Assembly: GCA_002413075.1 (NCBI GenBank)
Contig: DHWG01000095.1
Coordinates: forward strand, 1-42,447
DNA from: Desulfosporosinus sp. UBA5188
GTDB lineage: Bacteria > Bacillota > Desulfitobacteriia > Desulfitobacteriales > Desulfitobacteriaceae
Reading direction: 5' to 3'
Length of the DNA: 42,447 bases
The notes below the pieces were generated by a model. It was not told the origin of the DNA. It saw only the letters and a program-made list of their open reading frames with translations, and did no database searches. The translations under genes were made by a program, and so were the position numbers. Of the stretch, positions 24,946 through 33,746 are shown one piece after another. Position 1 is the stretch's first letter; the number at the start of each line of letters is the position of its first letter.

Positions 24946-25890
24946 ATGAGTAATAAGAAGAAACTCACTGCTTCCCTGGGAGATAAGACCTTTCGTTTGC
25001 TGACACTTTTGATGGCCATGAGTGTTCTGGCGCTTATGGTTTGGATCGGATGGCAAATGGTTGATTCCGCACGTCCGAGTATCGCCAAGTTTGGCTTTAC
25101 TTTCGTCATTGGGCGAGTGTGGGATCCAGTTAAGGAACAATTTGGAGCCCTTCCGTTTATCTATGGTACCTTGGTCACGTCTTTTTTGGCGTTAATCATT
25201 GCCGCGCCAGTCGGTCTTGGAGTGGCTATTTTTCTTAATGAGATGGCGACATCAAAAGTGCGTTCAGTGATTGGCTTTTTGGTAGAAATGCTCGCTGCGA
25301 TTCCGAGTGTTGTCTATGGATTATGGGGAATCTTCATCTTAGCTCCTTGGTTGAGAGAAACTGTTGAACCGGGACTTGCCAAGTGGTTTGGGTTTATTCC
25401 TCTATTTCAAGGTACGCCACTTGGCTTTAGTATGTTAGCGGGTGGGTTGATATTGGCGGTGATGATCCTGCCTACAATCGCGTCGATCTCAAGAGAAGTT
25501 ATGGCAGCGGTGCCGAACGAACAGAGGGAAGCCGCTTTAGCCTTGGGTGCCACAAAGTGGGAAATGATCCGGATCGCTGTTCTGCCCTATGCCAAATCAG
25601 GCATTCTAGGGGGAGTTATGCTTGGCTTAGGTCGAGCTCTCGGTGAAACGATGGCGGTTACCATGGTCATTGGAAATCGTCCAGATATTCTTTCCTCTTT
25701 GTTTGCACCGGCCTATTCGATCGCGGCGGTGATTGCGAATGAGTTTACAGAAGCGACGTCCGATCTATATTTAAGTGCCCTTGTTGAAATTGGACTTATA
25801 CTATTTGGTATTACCCTCATCCTGAATGTTTTTGCGCGCCTTCTTGTTTGGTCTGTAGAACGTGGACCAAAGGGAGGAATTTCGTCATGA
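24946..25890 (+). CDS. pstC: Phosphate ABC transporter permease PstC
   Basis: This permease of about 314 residues forms the Pst channel with PstA. A first membrane helix near residue 20 (LLTLLMAMSVLALMVWIGW) is followed by further helices. Family segments include AAIPSVVYGLWGIF and the cytoplasmic EAA-like loop AALALGATKWEMIRIAVLP, then GRALGETMAVTMVIGN. The start is uncertain: ATG 24946 and ATG 24913 are both in frame. A purine-rich AAGGAAGG at 24921-24928 is too far from 24946 to be ideal. It overlaps pstA by 4 bases. Confidence 0.92.
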   Translation: MSNKKKLTASLGDKTFRLLTLLMAMSVLALMVWIGWQMVDSARPSIAKFGFTFVIGRVWDPVKEQFGALPFIYGTLVTSFLALIIAAPVGLGVAIFLNEMATSKVRSVIGFLVEMLAAIPSVVYGLWGIFILAPWLRETVEPGLAKWFGFIPLFQGTPLGFSMLAGGLILAVMILPTIASISREVMAAVPNEQREAALALGATKWEMIRIAVLPYAKSGILGGVMLGLGRALGETMAVTMVIGNRPDILSSLFAPAYSIAAVIANEFTEATSDLYLSALVEIGLILFGITLILNVFARLLVWSVERGPKGGISS

Positions 25891-26723
25891 ATGACCGACT
25901 ACGTAGATATCGCAACGAGATGATGATGGGCATTTTTACGGTTGCGACACTCCTTGCACTGATTCCTTTGTTTGGAGTTCTCGGCTACGTTGTTACCAAT
26001 GGACTTAGTGCCTTAAACTTGGAATTTTTTATGAATTTACCGAAAGGGATGGGTACGCCTGGAGGTGGGATGGCTAATTCGATCGTGGGTACCTTAATTA
26101 TGGTTTTAATAGCCAGCCTGATTGGGATTCCCGTTGGAATTCTGACGGCAATTTATTTGACAGAGTATGATAGTGCCAGTTGGTTTAGTATGGGTGTTCG
26201 CTTTGCCACCGACGTTTTGACAGGGATCCCCTCAATTATTGTAGGTATTGTAATATACAGTTCCGTAGTTTTAAAAATGGGACATTTTTCGGCCTTAGCA
26301 GGAGGTCTTTCTCTTTCAATCATCATGATTCCTCTAATGATCCGTTCAACTGAAGAAATGCTTAAACTTGTTCCACATTCGATCAGGGAAGCGGGGTACG
26401 CGCTTGGTATTTCCAAAGGGACAACTATCATAAAAATTGTCTTACCGACTGCAGCAAAAGGAATCATGACAGGGGCAATGCTCGCAGTAGCCCGTGTTTC
26501 AGGGGAAACCGCCCCCTTGCTGTTCACGGCTTTGGGAAATCAGTACTGGGCACGATCTCTGAATGAGCCAATTGCAGCCCTACCAGTTCAAATATATCAG
26601 TACGCAACATCTCCCTATAAAGCGTGGCAGCAACAAGCTTGGGCAGGGTCTTTAGTCCTAATATCGCTGGTCGTTCTGCTGAATTTAATAGCACGGTGTG
26701 CGTTTCGCTCGCGAAGCAACTAG
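25887..26723 (+). CDS. pstA: Phosphate ABC transporter permease PstA
   Basis: This 278-residue second permease of the Pst importer has family segments GGGMANSIVGTLIMV, TGIPSIIVGIVIY and the EAA-like loop EAGYALGISKGTTIIKIVLP, followed by ARVSGETAPLLFTALGN. ATG 25887 overlaps the pstC stop as ATGA and follows GGGAGG at 25872-25877; in-frame codons upstream lie within pstC. It ends 19 bases before pstB. Confidence 0.94.
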   Translation: MNDRLRRYRNEMMMGIFTVATLLALIPLFGVLGYVVTNGLSALNLEFFMNLPKGMGTPGGGMANSIVGTLIMVLIASLIGIPVGILTAIYLTEYDSASWFSMGVRFATDVLTGIPSIIVGIVIYSSVVLKMGHFSALAGGLSLSIIMIPLMIRSTEEMLKLVPHSIREAGYALGISKGTTIIKIVLPTAAKGIMTGAMLAVARVSGETAPLLFTALGNQYWARSLNEPIAALPVQIYQYATSPYKAWQQQAWAGSLVLISLVVLLNLIARCAFRSRSN

Positions 26724-26742
26724 AAGGAGGTGGTTTCCATAA

Positions 26743-27495
26743 ATGGGTCAGAGTTTAAGTATTCATAACCTTGAGGCATGGTATGGGTCTAATAAAATCC
26801 TTAAAGGCATAAACATGGAAATTAGACCAAACCAAGTAACGGCGATCATTGGGCCTTCGGGGTGTGGTAAATCAACCTTCGTCCGTTGTATTAACCGGAT
26901 GCATGAGACTTTACCAAGGACAAGGGTAAGAGGCGAAATCAGTTTGGATGGCAGAAGCATATATGATCTAAATCCTGTGGCGTTACGAAAAACAGTCGGA
27001 ATGGTCTTTCAAAAAGCCAATCCGTTTCCCTCCATGAGTATCTATGACAATGTTGTGGCAGGACTAAGACTTAATGGGATGAAAAATAAGCAGGAGTTAA
27101 AGGCCAGTGCAGAGAAAAGTTTACGCATGGCAGCGTTGTGGGATGAGGTGAAAGATCGTCTGAATTATTCAGGGATGAGTTTGTCAGGGGGGCAACAACA
27201 GCGACTCTGTATTGCTAGGGCTCTGGCGGTAGAACCGTCGGTGCTGCTCATGGACGAACCAGCTTCTGCCTTGGATCCCATAGCTACCACACATATCGAA
27301 GAGTTAATTCGCTCATTAAAAGAAATTTATACAATTATTATTGTGACTCATAATATGCAACAAGCCGCCCGCATTGCAGATTCCACCGCGTTCTTTCTAA
27401 GTGGAGAACTGGTAGAACATGGACCAACTTCCGAAATATTTACGAATCCACACGATAAACGAACTGAAGACTATATTACAGGACGTTTTGGATGA
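26743..27495 (+). CDS. pstB: Phosphate ABC transporter ATPase PstB
   Basis: This 250-residue ATPase powers phosphate import. It has Walker A GPSGCGKSTFVRCINR with the PstB-typical NRM, GMVFQKANPFPSMSIYDNV, signature LSGGQQQRLCIARALA, Walker B VLLMDEPASALDP and H-loop THNMQQAARI. The C-terminus EHGPTSEIFTNPHDKRTEDYI is standard. ATG 26743 follows AAGGAGG. It ends 16 bases before phoU. Confidence 0.96.
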   Translation: MGQSLSIHNLEAWYGSNKILKGINMEIRPNQVTAIIGPSGCGKSTFVRCINRMHETLPRTRVRGEISLDGRSIYDLNPVALRKTVGMVFQKANPFPSMSIYDNVVAGLRLNGMKNKQELKASAEKSLRMAALWDEVKDRLNYSGMSLSGGQQQRLCIARALAVEPSVLLMDEPASALDPIATTHIEELIRSLKEIYTIIIVTHNMQQAARIADSTAFFLSGELVEHGPTSEIFTNPHDKRTEDYITGRFG

Positions 27496-27511
27496 TGAAG
27501 GGGGAAAATAT

Positions 27512-28162
27512 ATGCGTCAGTCATTGAATGATGGACAGTTAATATTGAACAACTTACTGAAAGACATGGGCCAAGAAGTGGAGAGGATTCTACAAGGGTG
27601 TATCAAAACACTTAAATCTCTTGACCGCACCCAGGCAGAGTATTGGATTGCTCAGGATCAAGTGGTTAACAATTTAGAGCGGCAAGTAGATGATGAGTGT
27701 GTGCGGTTGATCGCGACTCAGCAACCCGTTGCTAAGGATTTAAGGAAGATTATTTCGGCGATGAAGATATCCACGGATCTTGAACGAATGGGTGATTTAG
27801 CCATCGGCATTGCTAAGGTAGTACGGAGGATTGAGGGGCCACTCTGTAAACCACTGATTGATATCCCCCTGATGGCAGAAAAGGCACTGGCTATGATGAG
27901 ACAGGGCTTAGAAGCTTATAGGACAGAAGACATGGAACTTGCCCAAAATCTTGCGCTTCAAGATGACGCCGTGGATCATCTGTACAATCAAATCGTCCGT
28001 GATTTATTAGTTATCATGTCACAAAAGCCAGAAATTTTAGATCAAGGGATGTATTTGACGTTTGCAGGCCGTTATCTCGAGCGTTTTGCTGACCATGCCA
28101 CAAATATTGGAGAAAACGTGATATATATCACAACAGCCGAGCGGAAGGACCTTAACAAATAG
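27512..28162 (+). CDS. phoU: Phosphate uptake regulator PhoU
   Basis: This 216-residue all-helical protein is made of two PhoU repeats, each with an E/DxxxD-type metal cluster (VNNLERQVDDECVRL; QDDAVDHLYNQIVRD). The ISTDLERMGDLAIGIAK and GRYLERFADHATNIGENV segments are diagnostic. PhoU restrains Pst activity and signals phosphate sufficiency to the PhoR-type kinase. ATG 27512 follows AAGGGGG at about 27498-27504, and the length fits the family; codons further upstream overlap pstB. It is the last gene of the operon, but no clear terminator was found after it. Confidence 0.94.
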   Translation: MRQSLNDGQLILNNLLKDMGQEVERILQGCIKTLKSLDRTQAEYWIAQDQVVNNLERQVDDECVRLIATQQPVAKDLRKIISAMKISTDLERMGDLAIGIAKVVRRIEGPLCKPLIDIPLMAEKALAMMRQGLEAYRTEDMELAQNLALQDDAVDHLYNQIVRDLLVIMSQKPEILDQGMYLTFAGRYLERFADHATNIGENVIYITTAERKDLNK

Positions 28163-28191
28163 TCTTGCCACTTTTAGGGTTATTAAATTTT

Positions 28192-28220
28192 TTGACCTTG
28201 TGGGAGTGTTGGTTTATACT
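28192..28220 (+). promoter_or_regulatory. Sigma-A promoter upstream of rimO
   Basis: TTGACC (28192-28197), a 17-base spacer and TATACT (28215-28220) closely match the housekeeping promoter. Predicted initiation is at about 28227, close to the rimO start. Confidence 0.75.
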
Positions 28221-28253
28221 AGGGTAGGTAGACCAATGATATGAGGTGTGAGG

Positions 28254-29582
28254 TTGACTAAGAAAGTTGCAGTTGTCACTTTGGGTTGTCCTAAGAATCA
28301 AGTAGACAGCGAGATCATGGCTGGATTACTAGCCCAAAATTATAAGTTTATTGAAAATCCTGCAGAGGCAGATATTATTGTCGTCAATACCTGTACGTTT
28401 ATACAGTCGGCGAAAGAAGAGTCGATAGAAACAATTTTTGAGATGGCGGGTTATAAGATATCTGGAAATTGTCAGACCCTTATTGCGACAGGCTGCTTGG
28501 CACAGCGCTATGGGACAGAGTTAATGCAGGATATTCCTGAATTAGATGGTGTGCTGGGAACCGGAAATATTGATGAAATTACTAAAGTAGTCCAAGCTTC
28601 TGAGGGGACTCGAACGTCACTTATTAAAGAAGGAATTAACTTTCTGCAGGATGAGTTGATGCCCCGTATTCGATCCACTCCCAATTATTTGGCCTATGTA
28701 AAGGTCGCAGAGGGTTGCGATAACTATTGTACTTATTGTGTAATACCGTTTGTGCGCGGACATTTTCGTAGCCGTACAGAAGAATCTGTTTTGCGCGAAG
28801 TCCAGGAGATGGCAGCGCAAGGGGTTAAGGAAATTATGGTCATGGCCCAAGATACCACGCGCTATGGGTACGACCTTTATGGAGAACTTCGCCTTCCTCA
28901 GCTCATTCATCAACTCGCTGGTATTGAGGGTATTGAATGGATTCGGCTCATGTATTGCTACCCTGACCGGTTTACGGATGAACTGATTGAAACGATGCGT
29001 CAGGAGCCCAAGGTTTGTAAGTACATTGATTTGCCGCTGCAACATGCGGATAATAAAATATTAAAAGAAATGAATCGACGAGGAACCATAGAAGAGGCTG
29101 AAATGCTGATTGGTAAATTGCGCGCCGCTATGCCGGACATCACCCTTCGGACAACGATGATCACGGGTTTTCCAGGAGAAAGTGAACAGGAATTTCAAAC
29201 CTTGGTCGATTTTATTGAGCGCGTTCAGTTTGATCGTCTTGGGGTATTTGCCTATTCTCAAGAGGAGAATACGCCTGCGGGTCAAAGAGAGGATCAAATT
29301 TTGCCTGAAGTTCGTGAACAACGGCGAGAGCGGATCATGCAGCTCCAACAAGAGATCTCTCTGAAGCGGCAACAACGTTGGGTTGGACGGATCGTTACGG
29401 TGTTGCTTGAGGAGAAGCAACCCGATGGGCGTTGGATGGGCAGGACTGAAGGAGATGCTCCAGAAATAGATGGTCAGGTTTATATCACAATGTGTCAGAC
29501 CTCGATTCAGGTGGGTGACCTGGTCAAAGTTCGCATCCTTGAGGCGGATAACTATGATTTAGTAGGAGAGGTTGTTTCGTGA
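28254..29582 (+). CDS. rimO: Ribosomal protein S12 methylthiotransferase RimO
   Basis: This protein of about 442 residues is a radical SAM methylthiotransferase. It has the N-terminal UPF0004 domain (VTLGCPKNQVDSE, NTCTFIQSAKEES, ATGCLAQRY) carrying three cluster cysteines, the radical SAM motif C155-x3-C159-x2-C162 (CDNYCTYC), and a C-terminal TRAM domain (about 375 onward). LGCPKNQVDSE is typical of RimO rather than MiaB. TTG 28254 sits 7 bases after TGAGG; GTG 28248 is the alternative. It overlaps pgsA by 4 bases. It has its own promoter, separate from pst. Confidence 0.94.
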   Translation: MTKKVAVVTLGCPKNQVDSEIMAGLLAQNYKFIENPAEADIIVVNTCTFIQSAKEESIETIFEMAGYKISGNCQTLIATGCLAQRYGTELMQDIPELDGVLGTGNIDEITKVVQASEGTRTSLIKEGINFLQDELMPRIRSTPNYLAYVKVAEGCDNYCTYCVIPFVRGHFRSRTEESVLREVQEMAAQGVKEIMVMAQDTTRYGYDLYGELRLPQLIHQLAGIEGIEWIRLMYCYPDRFTDELIETMRQEPKVCKYIDLPLQHADNKILKEMNRRGTIEEAEMLIGKLRAAMPDITLRTTMITGFPGESEQEFQTLVDFIERVQFDRLGVFAYSQEENTPAGQREDQILPEVREQRRERIMQLQQEISLKRQQRWVGRIVTVLLEEKQPDGRWMGRTEGDAPEIDGQVYITMCQTSIQVGDLVKVRILEADNYDLVGEVVS

Positions 29583-30136
29583 ATCTACCCAATCGCTTAA
29601 CAATGGCCCGGATTATTTTAATACCGGTGTTTATGACCTTCTTACTGCTTAAAATCCCTGCAGGTCATGAGCTTTTTCCCCATCAAGATTTTGCAGCGGC
29701 AATCATCTTTATTTTAGCTGCTGCAACGGATGGTTTAGATGGCTATATCGCTCGCAAACGTGACCAGGTTACGAATTTGGGTAAATTTATGGATCCGCTG
29801 GCGGATAAGCTCTTGGTTTCTGCTGCCCTGATCTCCTTGGTACAGCTTGGAGAGGTCATGGCTTGGGTTGCTTGGATCATTTTGGCAAGAGAGTTTGCGG
29901 TGACGGGACTACGAGCCATAGCTGCTGTGGACGGCGTTGTGATTAGTGCTAGTCCACTTGGTAAGATTAAGACGGTTGCCCAAATTATTGCTATATCTGC
30001 AATATTACTGCACGACTGGCCTCTTTCCTTAATTGGGCTTCATATTGGTCAACCTTTTTTATACATTGCCTTGTTTTTTACGATTATCTCAGGACTTGAT
30101 TATTTGATGAAATCCCGTAAATTATTACATAAGTAG
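29579..30136 (+). CDS. pgsA: CDP-diacylglycerol-glycerol-3-phosphate 3-phosphatidyltransferase
   Basis: This 185-residue membrane enzyme makes phosphatidylglycerophosphate, the precursor of phosphatidylglycerol and cardiolipin. The CDP-alcohol phosphotransferase motif DG-x2-AR-x8-G-x3-D-x3-D is intact (DGLDGYIARKRDQ followed by NLGKFMDPLADK). Several hydrophobic helices are visible. GTG 29579 overlaps the rimO stop and follows GGAGAG, suggesting translational coupling. In Bacillus pgsA also sits in the block before cinA-recA. A terminator follows. Confidence 0.95.
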   Translation: MNLPNRLTMARIILIPVFMTFLLLKIPAGHELFPHQDFAAAIIFILAAATDGLDGYIARKRDQVTNLGKFMDPLADKLLVSAALISLVQLGEVMAWVAWIILAREFAVTGLRAIAAVDGVVISASPLGKIKTVAQIIAISAILLHDWPLSLIGLHIGQPFLYIALFFTIISGLDYLMKSRKLLHK

Positions 30137-30165
30137 GTTTGGAAGACTATGGTTTTCATAAAGAG

Positions 30166-30215
30166 TGAGACGGTTAGGTGCAAAGCATTGTGCCCTTAAC
30201 TGTCTCATTTTTATT
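30166..30215 (+). terminator. Intrinsic terminator after pgsA
   Basis: TGAGACGGTTA (30166-30176) pairs with TAACTGTCTCA (30197-30207), 11 bp with one G-T pair and extra inner pairing, followed by TTTTTATTG. Confidence 0.8.
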
Positions 30216-30258
30216 GTCTATTTTTGCCTAATTTGGATATAAGATCTTCACTCAATCT

Positions 30259-30278
30259 GATATACTCCGTGATATACT
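30259..30278 (+). repeat. Tandem GATATACT motif upstream of anchored hypothetical
   Basis: GATATACT occurs twice (30259-30266 and 30271-30278), 12 bases apart. Both copies resemble -10 elements (TATACT), but neither has a well-placed -35. It may be a double -10 promoter or a regulator site for the gene at 30320. Confidence 0.3.
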
Positions 30279-30319
30279 GTCGATATTGCATGAAGTATAG
30301 CAGACAGGAGGAAAATGAG

Positions 30320-30847
30320 TTGATAAAACAGCGAATACTGCTGATCAGCCTAGTTGGCTTGCTGATATTTGGCTTGTTATTAGGGGGTAAGGTTGTCTAT
30401 CAGAAAAAGTGGCAGGATGTTGAAATAATGCAGCAAAGTCAGCATATCCCAGGCGTTGTCTCTGCTAAAATAGTAACGATTAAAGGTGCGAAAGAGCTGG
30501 ATGTGGCAACCAAAAAGATGACGAACCTGCGCCAAGCGAGTCTTTCTCTTCAAAAGTTGGATGTAAACTTACCTATTAGATTTCTTGACCAAGATAACGA
30601 GGCCCTTAGGAAAGTATTAGGTCAAATGCAGTTTGCGTTCCAAGAAGGAATCGCCCAAGGTGATTTTACAGGAATGGAACAAAAAGTTAGAATCCAGGCG
30701 GAGAACGCAGGCGTTCAGCTTGAAATAGAAATAGATAATGAGGCTATATACGTGATTTTGAATCAAGGGGATGCGCAACTGATTGAAGTGATCGAACGGC
30801 AAGGAAAAGCAAACTATTTACCCACTGAAATCAATAGGATTGGTTAG
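30320..30847 (+). CDS. Membrane-anchored hypothetical protein
   Basis: This protein of about 175 residues has one N-terminal membrane helix (ILLISLVGLLIFGLLLGGKVV) with a short positive N-terminus, so the rest should lie outside the cell. TTG 30320 is chosen because CAGGAGG (30305-30311) is 8 bases upstream; an ATG five bases before the TTG is out of frame. The exterior part is charged, with mixed helix and strand features (QKVRIQAENAGVQLEIEIDN), and shows no motif I recognise. It ends 17 bases before the FtsH-like gene, so the two are probably cotranscribed and may work together in the membrane. Confidence 0.72.
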   Translation: MIKQRILLISLVGLLIFGLLLGGKVVYQKKWQDVEIMQQSQHIPGVVSAKIVTIKGAKELDVATKKMTNLRQASLSLQKLDVNLPIRFLDQDNEALRKVLGQMQFAFQEGIAQGDFTGMEQKVRIQAENAGVQLEIEIDNEAIYVILNQGDAQLIEVIERQGKANYLPTEINRIG

Positions 30848-30864
30848 AGATAGGAGGAGCGTGC

Positions 30865-32337
30865 ATGAAATTACTTGATATATTAATAGGCTTAGGAGTC
30901 GGTATTTTCGCTTTTCTATTGCTCATGGGCTTCAATGTGCTTCCCATTGGGTTACTTCTTATGGGAGCTTATCTAGTTTGGACCTTTGTCCTTTCGAAAC
31001 AAGTTTTGAAAAATGGTAATGGTGTGTCTATTGCTACGACTGAGATAAATTTTGAAGACATCGGCGGACAAAGTGTCGCGAAAAAGGAACTTCAAGAAGC
31101 TCTGGATTTTTTACTTTACTCAGATCGGATGAAGGCTTTAGGTATTCGTCCGTTGAAAGGAATATTGTTGTCAGGTCCTACCGGCACGGGGAAAACTTTA
31201 TTAGCCAAAGCGGCAGCAAGGTACACAAATTCTGCTTTTTTGTCGGTCTCGGGCAGCGAATTTGTAGAAATGTATGCAGGCGTAGGCGCGGAACGAGTAC
31301 GCGGACTATTTCGTCGAGCACGAGAAATGGTGAAGAAGGAAAAAAAGACGAGTGCAATCATCTTCATTGATGAGATGGATATTTTAGGGGCTAAGCGTGG
31401 TAGCAACGTTTCCCATCATGAGTATGACCAAACCCTAAATCAGCTGTTAGTGGAGATGGACGGTTTGAAGGCAGAGCAAGGTTCCCATATACTAGTTATG
31501 GCGGCTACGAACCGCCCAGAAACCTTGGATGCAGCGTTACTGCGACCAGGGCGTTTTGATCGACAAGTTAAGGTCGATCTTCCTGATAAAGAAGGTCGAG
31601 TGGCCATTCTGAAAATCCATACCAAGAATAAACCCTTAGCCAAAGACGTTCAGCTGGAAGAGATCGCCCACGAAACCTTCGGATTCTCAGGTGCTCATTT
31701 AGAGAGCGTAACGAATGAGGCGGCTATTTTTGCCTTGCGTGAAAAGGCGAATGAGATTACTGAGAACCATTTACATGAAGCAGTGGAGAAAGTGATGTTG
31801 GGAGAGAAACTTGATCGGACACCATCTGCCGAGGAATTGAGACGTATAGCGATTCATGAGAGCGGACATGCCATGCTGGCGGAAAAGGTCAGACCTAACT
31901 CTGTTGCTCAGATTTCGATTCGTTCACGTGGAAATGCGTTGGGGTATGTTCGTCATTATCCGAAGGACGATATATATCTATATACCCAGGCGATGTTGGA
32001 AGACCAGATTATGGTGGCTTTAGCAGGGGCCCTTGCGGAAGAGGAAATCCTAGGCATGAGGAGTACTGGCGCTATGGGAGATTATGAACAAGCGCTCAGT
32101 CTGGTAGAGAAGTTGCTTCTCGCAGGGATGTCGTCTTTAGGTGTTACGGATGTTTCTCTCTTGAGCGCCGAACAGCGGCAACCCGTGACGCGTTTAATCT
32201 TAGCTGATCTTGAGGGACGTACAAGGACGCTCATTCAGCAAAATAAACACATCCTGTTAAGGATTGCGGATCTGCTGGCAGATGAAGAAACTTTGAGTGG
32301 AGAGACTTTGCGAAACTATTTACAAGATGTGGCTTGA
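30865..32337 (+). CDS. Compact FtsH-like AAA+ zinc metalloprotease
   Basis: This 490-residue membrane protease has two closely spaced hydrophobic N-terminal segments (residues about 5-43) with almost no loop, then the AAA+ module. Walker A is GPTGTGKT (104-111), Walker B IIFIDEMDIL, and the SRH-like stretch RPGRFDRQVKVDLPD follows. The M41 protease domain has HESGH (331-335) and a third zinc ligand candidate D406 (GAMGDYEQA). Canonical FtsH is about 600-650 residues with an exterior domain of about 70 residues, which is missing here. It is therefore a paralogue, not the housekeeping FtsH. It lies between an anchored hypothetical and cinA, with a terminator behind it. Confidence 0.88.
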   Translation: MKLLDILIGLGVGIFAFLLLMGFNVLPIGLLLMGAYLVWTFVLSKQVLKNGNGVSIATTEINFEDIGGQSVAKKELQEALDFLLYSDRMKALGIRPLKGILLSGPTGTGKTLLAKAAARYTNSAFLSVSGSEFVEMYAGVGAERVRGLFRRAREMVKKEKKTSAIIFIDEMDILGAKRGSNVSHHEYDQTLNQLLVEMDGLKAEQGSHILVMAATNRPETLDAALLRPGRFDRQVKVDLPDKEGRVAILKIHTKNKPLAKDVQLEEIAHETFGFSGAHLESVTNEAAIFALREKANEITENHLHEAVEKVMLGEKLDRTPSAEELRRIAIHESGHAMLAEKVRPNSVAQISIRSRGNALGYVRHYPKDDIYLYTQAMLEDQIMVALAGALAEEEILGMRSTGAMGDYEQALSLVEKLLLAGMSSLGVTDVSLLSAEQRQPVTRLILADLEGRTRTLIQQNKHILLRIADLLADEETLSGETLRNYLQDVA

Positions 32338-32344
32338 ACACTTT

Positions 32345-32375
32345 GAACCTCTAATATAGGGGTTCTTTTTTTTAT
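32345..32375 (+). terminator. Intrinsic terminator after FtsH-like gene
   Basis: GAACCTCT (32345-32352), loop AATAT and AGGGGTTC (32358-32365) form an 8-bp stem, followed by a run of nine T. Confidence 0.88.
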
Positions 32376-32471
32376 TAGCTAAGAAGGATAGTAATGGGTT
32401 TAGTTAGAAATAACTAATAAGGCGTTTAAAAGTTTAAGATTTGCGTTGATATTAGGAGAGTGATAAGCTAT

Positions 32472-33746
32472 ATGAAGGCTGAAATTGTCTCTACGGGGAC
32501 AGAGTTATTACTGGGAGAAACCATTAATACGAGTGCTCACTACGTGGCAGGAAAATTGTCCTCGCTGGGCATTGAAGTAGACTATCATACGACGGTCGGT
32601 GATAATCCCGAACGGTTAGAGCAGGTTTTACGTCAGGCAATTGGGCGCTCAGATCTTGTCGTTACAACGGGAGGGTTAGGTCCCACGATTGATGACTTGA
32701 CGAAGGAACTTGTTGCGAAAGTCATGGATATTAAAATGGCGTTAGACCCCTCTAGTTTAGAACAGATTAAGCAGTTTTTTGGTCGTCGTAAAGCGCCTAT
32801 GCCTAAGAACAATGAGAAACAAGCCTATTTCCCCAAGGACTCAAAAATCTTACCGAATCCCATCGGAACAGCGCCTGGAGCCATCATTGTAAATAACGGT
32901 AAAACCGTTATTATATTGCCGGGTCCTCCCTTTGAAATGACCCCCATGTTTGATAATTTTGTTTGGCCCGAGTTGCAACAGACGATCAAACCGGAGGCCG
33001 AACGGATGAACGAGCGCGTCTTAAAAGTGTTTGGTATGGTAGAATCGGCCATTGAGGAAGTCCTAGTTGATCTGATGGATCTGCCAAACTTATCGATGGC
33101 TTTGCTGGCCAAACGCGCTGAAATGCACATTCGGTTGGTGGCGAGAAGCTCGGAGAAATCGTCCGCAGAGGCTGAGAAAGTCTTAGATAATGCCGAAACA
33201 GAAATTCGACGACGGTTAGGTAACAAAGTATTCGGCCGTGGTCAGGAAACGATGCTTGGCATCGTTGGACAACTATTAAAAGACGAAAAGTACACGATTG
33301 CAACAGCGGAGTCATGTACGGGTGGGCTGCTGGGTGCTGCCTTCACTCAAGAACCGGGGAGTTCTGAATTCTACCTGGGTGGGGTGGTTAGCTATTCTAA
33401 TTCTTTAAAACAAGGGTTGCTTGGGGTCAGTGAAGAAAGCCTTGCTAAATACGGAGCGGTGAGTGAAGAGGTCGCCAAGGAAATGGCCCAAGGAATCCTT
33501 TCTAAAGCAGGCTCGGATCTCGCGATTTCAACGACGGGTATTGCAGGCCCAGATGGGGGTAGCGATGAGAAACCCGTTGGTCTTGTTTACATTGGACTTG
33601 CTACGCCTGAGGGTGTTATAGCCGAAAAAATTCAGTTTTATGGAGAACGGGAGTCTGTTCGTCAGTTGACCGTTCAAGCAGCGCTTAATAAGGTGCGGCT
33701 GCATATGCTAAATAGTGAAAGGAGACGACAACGAGGTGACGGTTGA
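32472..33746 (+). CDS. cinA: CinA-family protein, competence/damage-inducible, with NMN amidohydrolase domain
   Basis: This 424-residue protein has an N-terminal MoaB/MocF-like domain (EIVSTGTELLLGETINTSA; VVTTGGLGPTIDDLT) that in other species hydrolyses ADP-ribose, and a C-terminal CinA domain (TIATAESCTGGLLGAAFTQ; STTGIAGPDGGSDEKPVGLV) that deamidates NMN for pyridine nucleotide recycling. ATG 32472 begins with the family-typical MKAEIVSTGTELLLG; a GTG at 32460 overlaps the ribosome-binding site. In Bacillus cinA is cotranscribed with recA; here a helicase gene intervenes and recA has its own promoter. Confidence 0.93.
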   Translation: MKAEIVSTGTELLLGETINTSAHYVAGKLSSLGIEVDYHTTVGDNPERLEQVLRQAIGRSDLVVTTGGLGPTIDDLTKELVAKVMDIKMALDPSSLEQIKQFFGRRKAPMPKNNEKQAYFPKDSKILPNPIGTAPGAIIVNNGKTVIILPGPPFEMTPMFDNFVWPELQQTIKPEAERMNERVLKVFGMVESAIEEVLVDLMDLPNLSMALLAKRAEMHIRLVARSSEKSSAEAEKVLDNAETEIRRRLGNKVFGRGQETMLGIVGQLLKDEKYTIATAESCTGGLLGAAFTQEPGSSEFYLGGVVSYSNSLKQGLLGVSEESLAKYGAVSEEVAKEMAQGILSKAGSDLAISTTGIAGPDGGSDEKPVGLVYIGLATPEGVIAEKIQFYGERESVRQLTVQAALNKVRLHMLNSERRRQRGDG

